Shown here in pieces: positions 1 through 8,283 of a stretch of DNA of 64,000 nucleotides. The position numbers and the translations under genes were made by a program. Origin of the DNA: Flavobacterium sp. (lineage in GTDB: Bacteria; Bacteroidota; Bacteroidia; Flavobacteriales; Flavobacteriaceae). Where the stretch lies: the NCBI RefSeq assembly GCF_024642105.1, contig NZ_JAHEBT010000052.1:372001-436000 (forward strand). Reading direction: 5' to 3'. The notes beneath the pieces were generated by a model, which was given only the letters and a program-made list of their open reading frames with translations, ran no database searches and was not told where the DNA came from. Position 1 is the first letter of the stretch; each line of letters opens with the position of its first letter.

Positions 1-315
1 AAGCAATTCTGGATACGGTTTTAAATAATTGTATAATGGAGTAAGATTATTTCCTTCTTTATCCACATATACAAAACTAGCACCATAGGTACTGAAATTG
101 ATAGCTTTTAAATTATAATCTTCTAAGGCTTCCATTTCGGCCAAACGATAGACAATCCAATTCCTAAGTGACGTTATATCTTCACAAGGAAATCCATCTT
201 CATCTACTGTTTCTGGAAAAACAACCGACTGCTCCCATACAATTTGGTAGTTTTCATTAAAAAGAAAAACTTTTTTATTCGTCTTTCCAATATCAAAAAC
301 AGCTACTACATTCAT
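1..315 (-). CDS. FGGY-family sugar kinase, probably rhamnulokinase (3' part beyond window)
   Basis: I translated this by hand; it is not in the ORF track because its stop lies beyond base 1. It starts at the ATG complementary to 313-315 and gives 105 residues up to the window edge. The N-terminus carries the FGGY-family phosphate-binding signature (FDIGKTNKK, residues 7-15), followed by NFSTYGASFVYVD, typical of the first actin-like subdomain. It lies 11 bases after the rhamnose isomerase stop, at the end of the rhaT-rhaD-rhaI gene line, so phosphorylation of L-rhamnulose is the expected role (the RhaB step). The kinase assignment is seen in sequence; the substrate is inferred from context. 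The sugar-recognition and C-terminal ATPase parts are outside the window. Confidence 0.8.
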   Translation of the reverse strand, partial: MNVVAVFDIGKTNKKVFLFNENYQIVWEQSVVFPETVDEDGFPCEDITSLRNWIVYRLAEMEALEDYNLKAINFSTYGASFVYVDKEGNNLTPLYNYLKPYPELL

Positions 316-326
316 TTTTGATTGTA

Positions 327-1601
327 TTATAATCCTGTTGCAACAGTTTTTGTTCCTCTTTCTTTGATTAGCTCTTGTCTTACCGCAAAATCACGATACA
401 AAGCCACTGGATTTAATGCAGCACCTGAACGCAAACGTGCCTCAGCTACTAAAGCTCTAACATCGGTACGGAAGGCATTCTGTAAAATTTCTTGTGCTTT
501 TACCACATCATTTTCATTTTGCGCAATTTCTAAAGCTTTTCTATCTACTAATAACGCTTGTGCATAAGCAATCATAATTGCTTCAACAGATTGCAATAAA
601 TCTTCTAATGGATCTTTAACATTATGAGAAGCATCAATCATCCATCCCAAATCTTTGGCATGATTCATTCCTCTAGCATCCATACCTTCTACCAACTCAT
701 TGAAAATCAAAAACAATTGGTAAGGCTTCATTGCTCCTGCAGTCAAATCATCATCTCCGTATTTAGAATCGTTAAAATGGAATCCTCCCAATTTACCTTC
801 CATTAACAATATCGCTACAATTTGTTCAATATTAGCATTTGGCAAATGGTGTCCTAAATCCACTAAAGTAAAGGCTTTATCTCCTAATTTTTTTACATAT
901 GAATACGATTGTCCCCAATCAGCCACAGTAGTAGAATAGAAATTAGGCTCGTTGCTCTTATACTCTAAGTACATCTTCCAATTTGATGGTAAAGCGGCAT
1001 AAATTTCCTCTAAACTTTCCAAGGTATTTTGGTAGGCTTTGCGAAAATTCAACTGCCCAGGAAAACAAGATCCATCGGCCAACCAAACTGTTAAAGACTC
1101 TGAACCCAATGCAATTCCTTGTTGAATTACTTCAATGTTATGTGCAATGGCTTGTTTACGAATAGCTTTATTTACATTCTGTAAAGAACCATATTTATAA
1201 GTGTATTCTTGATTGGTTTGGTCTTGAAATGTATTTGAATTTACCGCATCAAATTTCAGTCCGTGTTGAGAAGCCAAGTTTTTGATAGCTTGATAATCTG
1301 TTGGAATATCCCACGGAATATGTAATGAAATCGCACCTGAAGCATTGTTCAAAGCATGCAACAATCCTACATCTTCTATTTTTTCTTCCAGTGAACGAGG
1401 CTCTCCTCCTCCTGGAAAACGACCAAAACGAGTTCCCCCTGTACCTAATGCCCAAGATGGAATAGCGATTTGAAAATCAATTAATTTTTGGATTATATTT
1501 TCTGTTTCACCAATTTCTGATGCAGTGAAAACTAATTTATTAGCATGCGATTTAAGCAAATCAGCATTATGAGAAGCTATTTTATTTGAATCAAGTAACA
1601 T
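327..1601 (-). CDS. rhaI: L-rhamnose isomerase (Pseudomonas-type catabolic isomerase)
   Basis: This 424-residue TIM-barrel isomerase converts L-rhamnose to L-rhamnulose in the cytoplasm. It resembles the Pseudomonas stutzeri type of rhamnose isomerase rather than the E. coli RhaA type. Metal-binding residues expected for that fold are visible in the second half: MYLEYKSNEP (Glu), LVDLGHHLPN (Asp, His), GFHFNDSKYGDDD (His, Asp) and MIDASHN (Asp). No signal peptide is present. It sits between the aldolase/dehydrogenase gene (115-base gap holding a hairpin) and the kinase (11-base gap), which fits a single rhamnose catabolic operon read from the rhaT promoter. Length and motifs are intact. Confidence 0.9.
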   Translation of the reverse strand: MLLDSNKIASHNADLLKSHANKLVFTASEIGETENIIQKLIDFQIAIPSWALGTGGTRFGRFPGGGEPRSLEEKIEDVGLLHALNNASGAISLHIPWDIPTDYQAIKNLASQHGLKFDAVNSNTFQDQTNQEYTYKYGSLQNVNKAIRKQAIAHNIEVIQQGIALGSESLTVWLADGSCFPGQLNFRKAYQNTLESLEEIYAALPSNWKMYLEYKSNEPNFYSTTVADWGQSYSYVKKLGDKAFTLVDLGHHLPNANIEQIVAILLMEGKLGGFHFNDSKYGDDDLTAGAMKPYQLFLIFNELVEGMDARGMNHAKDLGWMIDASHNVKDPLEDLLQSVEAIMIAYAQALLVDRKALEIAQNENDVVKAQEILQNAFRTDVRALVAEARLRSGAALNPVALYRDFAVRQELIKERGTKTVATGL

Positions 1602-1658
1602 AATATTTTTTTTAAAGGTAAATAAAAAAGAGAATTAGACAACGATTTTTAAAATTAA

Positions 1659-1692
1659 ATCTCTAACGCCCAAACCAAGAGACGTTAGAGAT
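1659..1692 (-). terminator. Intercistronic hairpin between rhaD and rhaI
   Basis: A perfect 10-base stem (ATCTCTAACG / CGTTAGAGAT) encloses a 14-base loop in the 115-base gap between the aldolase/dehydrogenase and isomerase genes. On the minus strand it is followed by TTTAATTTTAAAAA, only moderately T-rich. It may be a partial terminator or an mRNA processing and stability element that sets the ratio of the two products. The function is inferred; only the stem is seen. Confidence 0.45.
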
Positions 1693-1716
1693 AAAAAACA
1701 AAAACCAATCTAAAAA

Positions 1717-3858
1717 CTATCGATAAAATCCCATTGACACCCCACCGTCAACATTCAAGGCATTTCCTGTTGATTTATTCAACAAACCTCCTACGAATGC
1801 ATAACAAGCGTTGGCGATATCATCTGGTAATATAATTTCATTCAACAAAGTACGCTTAGCGTAATAAGCAGGTAATTCTGCTACAGTAATTCCGTAGGCT
1901 TTTGCACGACCTTCTGCCCAACCTCCTGACCAAATATTAGAATCAGAAATTACTGCATCTGGATTAACTGTATTCACACGAATTTTATCTGCACCTAATT
2001 CAGCTGCCATTAATCGTGTTAAGTGAGCCTGAGCCGCTTTGGCCGAACCATATCCAGGATTGTTTGGGCCTGCTACCACTGCATTTTTAGAAACGATATT
2101 CACAATATCTCCTCCAAAACCTTGTTTGCGCATGACCTCAATTCCAGCTTTTGAAACAATAAATTGTCCTTTCACTAAAATATCATACAATCTATCCCAT
2201 TCTTCTAGACTATGTTCCGCAATTGATTTTGAGATACTGATTCCGGCGTTATTCACCACAATATCTACTCCACCAAAGGCTAAACAAGCCGCATCTAGTG
2301 CTTTCTCTGTACTGTTTTCATCGGTCACATTTAAAAGTGCACTTGAAACCGCATCTTTACCAAACATTTTAGTAAAATCTGCCGTAGCTCCTTCTAAACG
2401 TTCTTCATTAATATCATTGATAATTACACAAGCCCCTTCTTCAGCGAAGCGTTTAGCAATTGCTTTTCCAATTCCTCCTGCTGAACCTGTAATTAAAGCT
2501 ACACGTCCTGACAATGCTTTTGGTTTTGGCATACGTTGCAACTTAGCCTCTTCCAATAACCAATATTCAATATCGAAGGCTTCTTGATGAGGCAATGAAG
2601 TATATTCTGAAACTGCTTCAGCTCCTTTCATTACATTCACCGCATTCACATAGTATTCTGAAGCCAAACGGGCCATTGTTTTATCTTTCGCAAAAGTGAA
2701 CATACCAACACCTGGATATAAAATTACCACAGGATTTGGGTCACGCATTGCTGGTGAATTCGATTTTTTACAAGCATTGTAATAGTCTGAATACATAGCT
2801 CTATAGGCTTCAAAAGCAGGTGCTAACTTTGCTTTGATTGCTTCCACATCCGACAAATCTTCATTTGGAGTTAACTCCAATACCAAAGGACTAATTTTAG
2901 TTCTCAAAAAGTGATCTGGGCAAGAAGTTCCAAGCGGCGCTAATCGTTCTAAATCGTTCGAATTAATAAACTCTAATACCCTAGCATCATCTGTATAATG
3001 ACCAATCATTTTGCGCTCTGACGAACAAAATCCACGTAAAATTGGAGCTACTTTAGCGGCTTGTAATTGACGAGAATCTATCGCTAGACTTTCTAGTTTT
3101 TGCCCACCAAAAACAGGACGTTTTTTCCCGTAATTGCTTTCTAAATATTCGGCACATTTCTCAATTACTTCCAAAGTATTGATATAACTTTCATAAGCTG
3201 TATCGCCCCAAGTGAATAATCCGTGAGAACCTAGCATAATTCCTCTTAACTTTTTCCCGCGAGACGCCGCTTCTTCTAAACACGCTCTTAATTGCAATCC
3301 TAAGTCAAACCCTGGTTTTTGCCATCCTACCCAACCGATTTCTCCATTGAATAATTCTTCTGTGATTTTAGCACCGTCTTTAGCGGCTGCAATGGCAATA
3401 GCTGCATCTGGGTGTAAGTGATCAATATGTTTAAAAGGCAAAAATCCATGTAAAGGGGTATCAATAGAAGGTGCTTTTGAAGCCAAATCAAAAATACAGT
3501 GGTTGAATAGCTCTACCATTTCATCTTCAAACTCAATCCCTCTGTACACATTTTCCAAATTGCGCAAACGCTCTAAATAAAGTGCAGCACAACCTGATTT
3601 AGTCAATGTTCCAATATCTCCACCAGAACCTTTAATCCACATTACTTCTGAATCAGCTCCTGTTAATGGGTCTTTATCTGTGATTTTTACTGAAGTATTT
3701 CCTCCTCCGTAATTCGTTAATCTTAAATCAGCTCCTAATAAATTAGAACGGTAAATAAAAAGTGCTACCTCATCTCCTGCTAATGCCTTCGCTTTAGTTT
3801 CATCCCATAAGTAGCTCACGTGTTTAAAAGTCATGTTATCTGTATTTATATTTGACAT
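1717..3858 (-). CDS. rhaD: Bifunctional L-rhamnulose-1-phosphate aldolase / L-lactaldehyde dehydrogenase
   Basis: This is a 713-residue fusion. The N-terminal part (to about residue 430) is a class II aldolase with GGGNTSVKI near the start and the zinc-binding His clusters DHLHPDA and GSHGLFTWG. The C-terminal part (from about 445) is a short-chain dehydrogenase with the NAD motif TGSAGGIG, the NNAG motif and the YGSAK catalytic Tyr/Lys. Proteins of this layout split rhamnulose-1-phosphate into dihydroxyacetone phosphate and L-lactaldehyde and then oxidise the aldehyde (Bacillus-type RhaEW, TIGR RhaD_aldol-ADH family). There is no signal peptide. It lies 31 bases downstream of rhaT, so it is almost certainly co-transcribed. 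Both active sites look complete. Confidence 0.92.
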   Translation of the reverse strand: MSNINTDNMTFKHVSYLWDETKAKALAGDEVALFIYRSNLLGADLRLTNYGGGNTSVKITDKDPLTGADSEVMWIKGSGGDIGTLTKSGCAALYLERLRNLENVYRGIEFEDEMVELFNHCIFDLASKAPSIDTPLHGFLPFKHIDHLHPDAAIAIAAAKDGAKITEELFNGEIGWVGWQKPGFDLGLQLRACLEEAASRGKKLRGIMLGSHGLFTWGDTAYESYINTLEVIEKCAEYLESNYGKKRPVFGGQKLESLAIDSRQLQAAKVAPILRGFCSSERKMIGHYTDDARVLEFINSNDLERLAPLGTSCPDHFLRTKISPLVLELTPNEDLSDVEAIKAKLAPAFEAYRAMYSDYYNACKKSNSPAMRDPNPVVILYPGVGMFTFAKDKTMARLASEYYVNAVNVMKGAEAVSEYTSLPHQEAFDIEYWLLEEAKLQRMPKPKALSGRVALITGSAGGIGKAIAKRFAEEGACVIINDINEERLEGATADFTKMFGKDAVSSALLNVTDENSTEKALDAACLAFGGVDIVVNNAGISISKSIAEHSLEEWDRLYDILVKGQFIVSKAGIEVMRKQGFGGDIVNIVSKNAVVAGPNNPGYGSAKAAQAHLTRLMAAELGADKIRVNTVNPDAVISDSNIWSGGWAEGRAKAYGITVAELPAYYAKRTLLNEIILPDDIANACYAFVGGLLNKSTGNALNVDGGVSMGFYR

Positions 3859-3889
3859 AGTTTATTATTTGTTTTAAAAAAATCTACAA

Positions 3890-4939
3890 TTATAATGAGT
3901 TTCCAATACCCACTATAAAAATGGATGCCAAGATTAGACCGATTCCTAAAAGAAATGTTCGGAACGTTTTTTTGGAAACGCCTGACCATTCTTTTAAATA
4001 AAATCCCCAAAAATTAGCCGTTAAAATGATCGTAGCCATGTGTAAAATCCATGAACTCGCCCCATTACCTAATTTACTTTCTCCCATTCCATAAAAGAAA
4101 AATTGTAAAAACCACATGGTCCCTGCAATAGATGAAAACAGCACATTTTTAGCTATAGGTGTGGCGGTATTGGTGTAATCTACAAATGATTTATTTTTGA
4201 AGTTCAGGTACATACACCAAATGAAGTTAGTGGTTAATCCTCCCCAAAGGATCACGATATAAGTCACGTTATTTTGAAACAACGGGTTAAATCCTTGTCG
4301 CACTGCTTCATCTGCCATTGGCTTTCCAGCTTCGATTCCGAAATTGAAAAATGAACTCAAAATACCCGAAATAATAGCAATAATTAATCCTTTTACTAAA
4401 CTAAAATCTTTGTCTTTATCTTCATGACCTGTAGCAAAATCAGCTTCTTTTAGCATTCCTGCTTTCCCAGAAATTGCTATTCCAATCAGACAAACTAAAA
4501 CTCCAAACAACACCATTTGACCTCCTGTATTAGAAATCATATCCGTAAAAGAAACTTTTCCCTCAACAGGGTAAAAATTATAATAAATAGAAGGGACTAA
4601 TGCTCCAAAAGCAGAACAAAAACCTAATGTTATTGAATTTCCTAAGGACATTCCCAAATAACGCACACCTAATCCATAGGTTAATCCGCCAATACCCCAT
4701 ATCAATCCCATAGTATAGGTTACTGTTTTAATAGAAGGAGCAGTAGCACTAATAATAGCAGAAAAATTAGGAACCGTTAAATAAGCTGCGATGGGTGGTA
4801 CAATGAGCCATGAAAAAAAACCTCCTACAATCCAGTAGCTTTCCCAAGACCATCCTTTTACCTTTTTAAAAGGCATATAAAAACTTCCCGAGGAGAAACC
4901 TCCTATCGAGTGAAATAAAATTCCTAATAATGATTCCAT
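3890..4939 (-). CDS. rhaT: L-rhamnose/proton symporter
   Basis: This 349-residue inner-membrane protein has about ten hydrophobic segments and matches the RhaT family in length (E. coli RhaT is 344 residues). Family-like stretches include FHSIGGFSSGSFYMPFKKVK at the N-terminus, WESYWIVGGFFSWL, and GTMWFLQFFFYGMGESKLG in the second half. It imports L-rhamnose with protons. It is the first gene of the rhaT-rhaD-rhaI-kinase line and is divergent from the GntR regulator. Its promoter carries the ACAGGA direct repeat shared with the pectin genes, so uptake of the monosaccharide appears co-regulated with polymer breakdown. Confidence 0.9.
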   Translation of the reverse strand: MESLLGILFHSIGGFSSGSFYMPFKKVKGWSWESYWIVGGFFSWLIVPPIAAYLTVPNFSAIISATAPSIKTVTYTMGLIWGIGGLTYGLGVRYLGMSLGNSITLGFCSAFGALVPSIYYNFYPVEGKVSFTDMISNTGGQMVLFGVLVCLIGIAISGKAGMLKEADFATGHEDKDKDFSLVKGLIIAIISGILSSFFNFGIEAGKPMADEAVRQGFNPLFQNNVTYIVILWGGLTTNFIWCMYLNFKNKSFVDYTNTATPIAKNVLFSSIAGTMWFLQFFFYGMGESKLGNGASSWILHMATIILTANFWGFYLKEWSGVSKKTFRTFLLGIGLILASIFIVGIGNSL

Positions 4940-4974
4940 TCTTTTCTATTTTTTTAATTACTAATTTTCGTTTG

Positions 4975-5023
4975 GTAAAATAAAAGAATGTAAAAAACAA
5001 AACTATCCTGTACTATCCTTTAC
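4975..5023 (-). promoter_or_regulatory. ACAGGA direct-repeat operator and promoter of rhaT
   Basis: On the minus strand AAAGGATAGTACAGGATAG gives two half-sites with a 10-base period. The proximal half-site is followed after 20 bases by TATTTTAC, a weak match to the Bacteroidota TAnnTTTG box, and the start codon lies 63 bases from the operator edge. It is the best direct repeat of the set because GATAG is also repeated. Confidence 0.7.
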
Positions 5024-5111
5024 TAAAAAAGAATTTTAATTCTAATTTATTTTTACAATTATCTCAATTGATTAGCAAACAAAACCTTCGAAATAATAAC
5101 ATCTAATAGCA

Positions 5112-5141
5112 TTGTAGGATTAAATTTAATATATATATTTG
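5112..5141 (+). promoter_or_regulatory. Possible promoter of the GntR regulator
   Basis: TTG at 5112-5114 followed after 19 bases by TATATTTG (5134-5141) fits the Bacteroidota TTG / TAnnTTTG promoter. The implied leader is about 110 bases. In such AT-rich DNA the match could be chance. Confidence 0.35.
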
Positions 5142-5256
5142 AGCCGTTTATTGTACCTAAATAACAACACCTTTTTGCATTTTAAACTAGAGCTTATTTT
5201 GTAGAGATTCCCAATATCGTCAAAAACTAAATACGAATAGAACACCTGTATTTATT

Positions 5257-6303
5257 ATGGAAATGATTAAATTTATCAATATAGATGAAAATTCACGAGT
5301 ACCAAAATACAAGCAAATTGTAGACTCTATCATTTATAATATCTCTATTGGAAATCTTCAAATAAATCAAAAGATTCCATCAATAAATATGTTTAGTGAA
5401 GATTTTTATATCTCTAGAGATACCGTAGAAAAAGCATACAATATTTTAAAAGAGCGAAAAGTAATTTCTTCCATTAAAGGAAAAGGGTATTATATTACCC
5501 GTACCAATTTAATTTCTAAAACAAATATTCTTTTTTTAATTAATAAACTAAGCCCATACAAAATGACAACGTATAACTCTTTTGTCAATAGTATTGGAGC
5601 TAATTCAAACACTGATTTATTGATTTATCATTGTGACGAAACTTTATTTTTAAATCTTTTGGATAAAAACAAAGACGATTATGATTACTATGTAATCATG
5701 CCTCACTTTAAAACAGACGATTTAAAACATGTGAGTTATACCGAAGAAGTGGTAAAAGCTATAAAGAAAATCCCTAAAGAAAAGCTTGTTATTATGGATA
5801 ATATTAAGCTCGGAATGGATGGCCAAATCGTTGAAATTTACCAAGATTTTGAAAATGATATTTATAATGCACTAAAAGAAGGTCTATCTAAAATAGCCAA
5901 TTATGAAAAATTAATTCTAATCTATCCAGATAAAGCAGTTTATCCGTACCCAAGAAGAATTTTGCATGGATTTAGAAAATTTTGCGTAGAGTATTCTATT
6001 AATTTTGAAATTTTGAATGAAGTCTATGATGATATGATCCTGAAAAAAGGGGATTTATTTATCACTATTGAAGAATCTGACTTAGTGAGTTTAGTAAAAC
6101 AAATCAGAGATAGTACATTCACTTTAGGAGAAAATATCGGGATTATTTCTTATAACGACACCCCTCTAAAAGAATTACTTGGCATAACCGTTATGTCTAC
6201 CGATTTCAAAGTAATGGGAGAAAGCGCTTCTCAAATGATTATGAACAATGAAAAAGGCACCGTTAAAGTCCCATTTAATTTCATTGATAGGAATTCTATT
6301 TAA
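5257..6303 (+). CDS. GntR-family transcriptional regulator with periplasmic-binding-protein-like sensor domain
   Basis: This 348-residue protein has an N-terminal winged helix of the GntR family (about residues 15-80: VPKYKQIVDSI, then SRDTVEKAYNILKERKVI and GKGYYI). The longer C-terminal domain resembles the LacI/periplasmic-binding-protein sugar sensor, for example GENIGIISYNDTPLKELLGI near the end. It is divergent from rhaT and is the only transcription factor of the sugar locus inside the window. A role as rhamnose-responsive regulator is therefore plausible but inferred. Its own promoter lacks the ACAGGA direct repeat. GntR proteins usually bind inverted repeats, so it is not certain that this protein reads that operator. 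Confidence 0.85.
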   Translation: MEMIKFINIDENSRVPKYKQIVDSIIYNISIGNLQINQKIPSINMFSEDFYISRDTVEKAYNILKERKVISSIKGKGYYITRTNLISKTNILFLINKLSPYKMTTYNSFVNSIGANSNTDLLIYHCDETLFLNLLDKNKDDYDYYVIMPHFKTDDLKHVSYTEEVVKAIKKIPKEKLVIMDNIKLGMDGQIVEIYQDFENDIYNALKEGLSKIANYEKLILIYPDKAVYPYPRRILHGFRKFCVEYSINFEILNEVYDDMILKKGDLFITIEESDLVSLVKQIRDSTFTLGENIGIISYNDTPLKELLGITVMSTDFKVMGESASQMIMNNEKGTVKVPFNFIDRNSI

Positions 6304-6323
6304 ATTTTCAAATAACAATATCC

Positions 6324-6342
6324 TTTTGTCTTAAAGACAAAA
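6324..6342. terminator. Small hairpin between convergent genes
   Basis: TTTTGTCTT / AAGACAAAA forms a stem with a very tight loop in the 63-base gap between the converging regulator and PL11 genes. Runs of T and A flank it on both strands, so it could end transcription from either side. The stem is AT-rich and weak. Confidence 0.4.
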
Positions 6343-6366
6343 AGAGGCATCTCAAATAAAATATTT

Positions 6367-8256
6367 TTATTTCTTTTTTATCAAATTAAATTGATTGAAT
6401 GGAAGCAATATAATATTAGGTTTTGAAACAGATTTCATCCCTTTTCCCATATAAAAACTAGTGTGAGGTGGCTGATTATATCCAACATTTTGCCAAGCAA
6501 TGCTCAATCTGTATTGAGGATCATGCATCAATGTATATTGTTTAATCTCAGTTGGAATAGTGGTTGTATAAATTCTTAATTCTTTATTATCTGAGCTTCT
6601 TAGAATAAGTTCTTCTCTCCAATCACCGAAGATATCAGCAGAAAGTGCTGGAGTTGATTTAGTCCCATTATTAGATGCCGCGCCTTCAGCTGTAAATAAC
6701 CTTCCAGAACCATACTTATCGATGGTGTTAGAATTGAGCAATTCTCTACTCGAATCTCCGTCCCAATAAATTAAAAAATTAGTTGATGCAGGAACTTTCC
6801 CTACTATGTTTCCTTTAATATCAAATAAAAAAGGAGATCCTGACGACCACATTTGCGCCCCCTCTTTAGTGGCATCAATATTATCCGCAACACCTCTACC
6901 AACATCCTTATTTTGTGAACCTAAAAACAAAATTTCTCCATTAATAGCTGAAAACAAAGCCACTCCAGGACCTGTGGTTCCTTCTTCAATTTCATGAACT
7001 CCAAAAACTTCTAGTCCAGGAATAGTTGGGTCAAAATCACTTACGTGCAAGGCGTCCCCATGTCTCAAACCAGTAGTATACAATCCTTTTCCATTGTCAT
7101 CTACACACATAGAACCAAAAATAATTTCATCCCGTCCATCATTATCTACATCGGCAACCGAAAGATTATGATTCCCCATTCCTGAATAAGGGTCATTCCC
7201 ATTCTTAGTATCGAATACCCATCTAGAACTCATTTTTTTATCTTTGAAATCCCAGGCAGCCAAAACAGTTCTTCCATAATATCCTCTACCCATTACTATA
7301 CTTGGATGAATCCCATCTAAATAAGCCACACAAGCTGTAAAACGATCTGATCGGTTCGCAGTTTTGTCGTTTTTTCCATTACCTCCTTGACCTCCCCAAG
7401 CCCCTAAATCTCCTCTAGATGGAATATAGTCAACGGTACTAATCAATTCTCCTGTTTTTCCATTAAAAATGGAAAGATATTCTGGCCCTTCTACTATTTT
7501 ACCATAAGTAGGTGAATCTGTTTTTTTATCCCTCCAATCTTTGGAAACATCCCCCACTGATTTTCCGAGACTATCCGTAGTACCATCTGCTGTTTTACAT
7601 ACAAATTCCGAAATCCCATCACCATCAAAATCATACACTAAAAATTGAGTGTAATGTGCCCCTTCACGAATATTAATTCCTAAATTGATTTCCCATAAAA
7701 AAACGCCTCCTAAAGTATACGCTTGAAAAACAGGAGGGTCTGTCATTCCTGTAAAAGAAGGATCTAGTCCTTTGCCTGTTAAATGAACTATTAACTCGTA
7801 CTGCCCATCTCCATTCAAATCTCCTACAGCAACATCATTAGGAATGTATCCTATTTTCTCTTTTATAGGAATGGATAAATATTGTCTTTCTAAACTATTA
7901 GAAGGAAGTGTAAAACTCCCTAAGGGATCACTTTCAACACCATCAAGAACGGTGGTAACATACCATGTATTTTCATCCCTAACTTTAGCTTTGGTATCTA
8001 TAAAATTAGTTGCCCCTACGATAGGCGCTTTATTAAGTCGAATTGCAGTGTTACCTGCACTCTTGCGGTATAGGTTAAAGGCCAAATTATCAGGGTCGGT
8101 ACCTAAAACTCTCCATCCAATAAAAAAATTACCATTATCATTTACTACAATTACACCTCTGTCTAGTGCTTCCATTTGTCTTTGACCAAAAAGGGTCCAA
8201 CCAGACAAAATGAATAAAACCAACAATAAGTGACTTTTTTTAAAAAAATTTATCAT
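6367..8256 (-). CDS. Rhamnogalacturonan lyase, polysaccharide lyase family 11
   Basis: This 629-residue secreted lyase has a Sec signal peptide (cleavage after about LFGQ, residue 25). The mature protein has the PL11 layout: a short N-terminal beta domain, then an eight-bladed propeller rich in calcium-binding DxDGDG loops (DLNGDGQYE, DFDGDGISE, DVDNDGRDE), with GNHNLSVADV and HDPQYRLSIAWQN typical of the family. It cleaves the rhamnose-galacturonate backbone of RG-I by beta-elimination, leaving unsaturated ends for the GH105 enzymes of this locus. It is the last gene of the minus-strand operon beginning at 14087, 27 bases after its neighbour. All parts appear complete. Confidence 0.93.
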   Translation of the reverse strand: MINFFKKSHLLLVLFILSGWTLFGQRQMEALDRGVIVVNDNGNFFIGWRVLGTDPDNLAFNLYRKSAGNTAIRLNKAPIVGATNFIDTKAKVRDENTWYVTTVLDGVESDPLGSFTLPSNSLERQYLSIPIKEKIGYIPNDVAVGDLNGDGQYELIVHLTGKGLDPSFTGMTDPPVFQAYTLGGVFLWEINLGINIREGAHYTQFLVYDFDGDGISEFVCKTADGTTDSLGKSVGDVSKDWRDKKTDSPTYGKIVEGPEYLSIFNGKTGELISTVDYIPSRGDLGAWGGQGGNGKNDKTANRSDRFTACVAYLDGIHPSIVMGRGYYGRTVLAAWDFKDKKMSSRWVFDTKNGNDPYSGMGNHNLSVADVDNDGRDEIIFGSMCVDDNGKGLYTTGLRHGDALHVSDFDPTIPGLEVFGVHEIEEGTTGPGVALFSAINGEILFLGSQNKDVGRGVADNIDATKEGAQMWSSGSPFLFDIKGNIVGKVPASTNFLIYWDGDSSRELLNSNTIDKYGSGRLFTAEGAASNNGTKSTPALSADIFGDWREELILRSSDNKELRIYTTTIPTEIKQYTLMHDPQYRLSIAWQNVGYNQPPHTSFYMGKGMKSVSKPNIILLPFNQFNLIKKK

Positions 8257-8283
8257 GATTTTTTAATTAATTATTATCCTCTT

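Larger units (their letters stand above)
4940..5256. other. Divergent intergenic region rhaT / gntR (317 bases)
   Basis: A gene-free, very AT-rich interval between rhaT and the GntR regulator. It holds the rhaT operator/promoter (4975-5023) and a possible regulator promoter (5112-5141). I see no ORF or RNA gene in it. A lone CCTGTA is present just upstream of the regulator start but without the second half-site, so I do not call it an operator. Confidence 0.7.

Noticed and set aside
2039-2587. 182-residue plus-strand ORF within the aldolase/dehydrogenase gene
   Set aside because: It is antisense to a complete, motif-rich coding region, has no recognisable domain and no start signal; it is a shadow ORF.
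5220-5256. A CCTGTA just before the GntR gene as a tenth ACAGGA operator
   Set aside because: Only one half-site is present and there is no TAnnTTTG box at the fixed distance; chance is likely.
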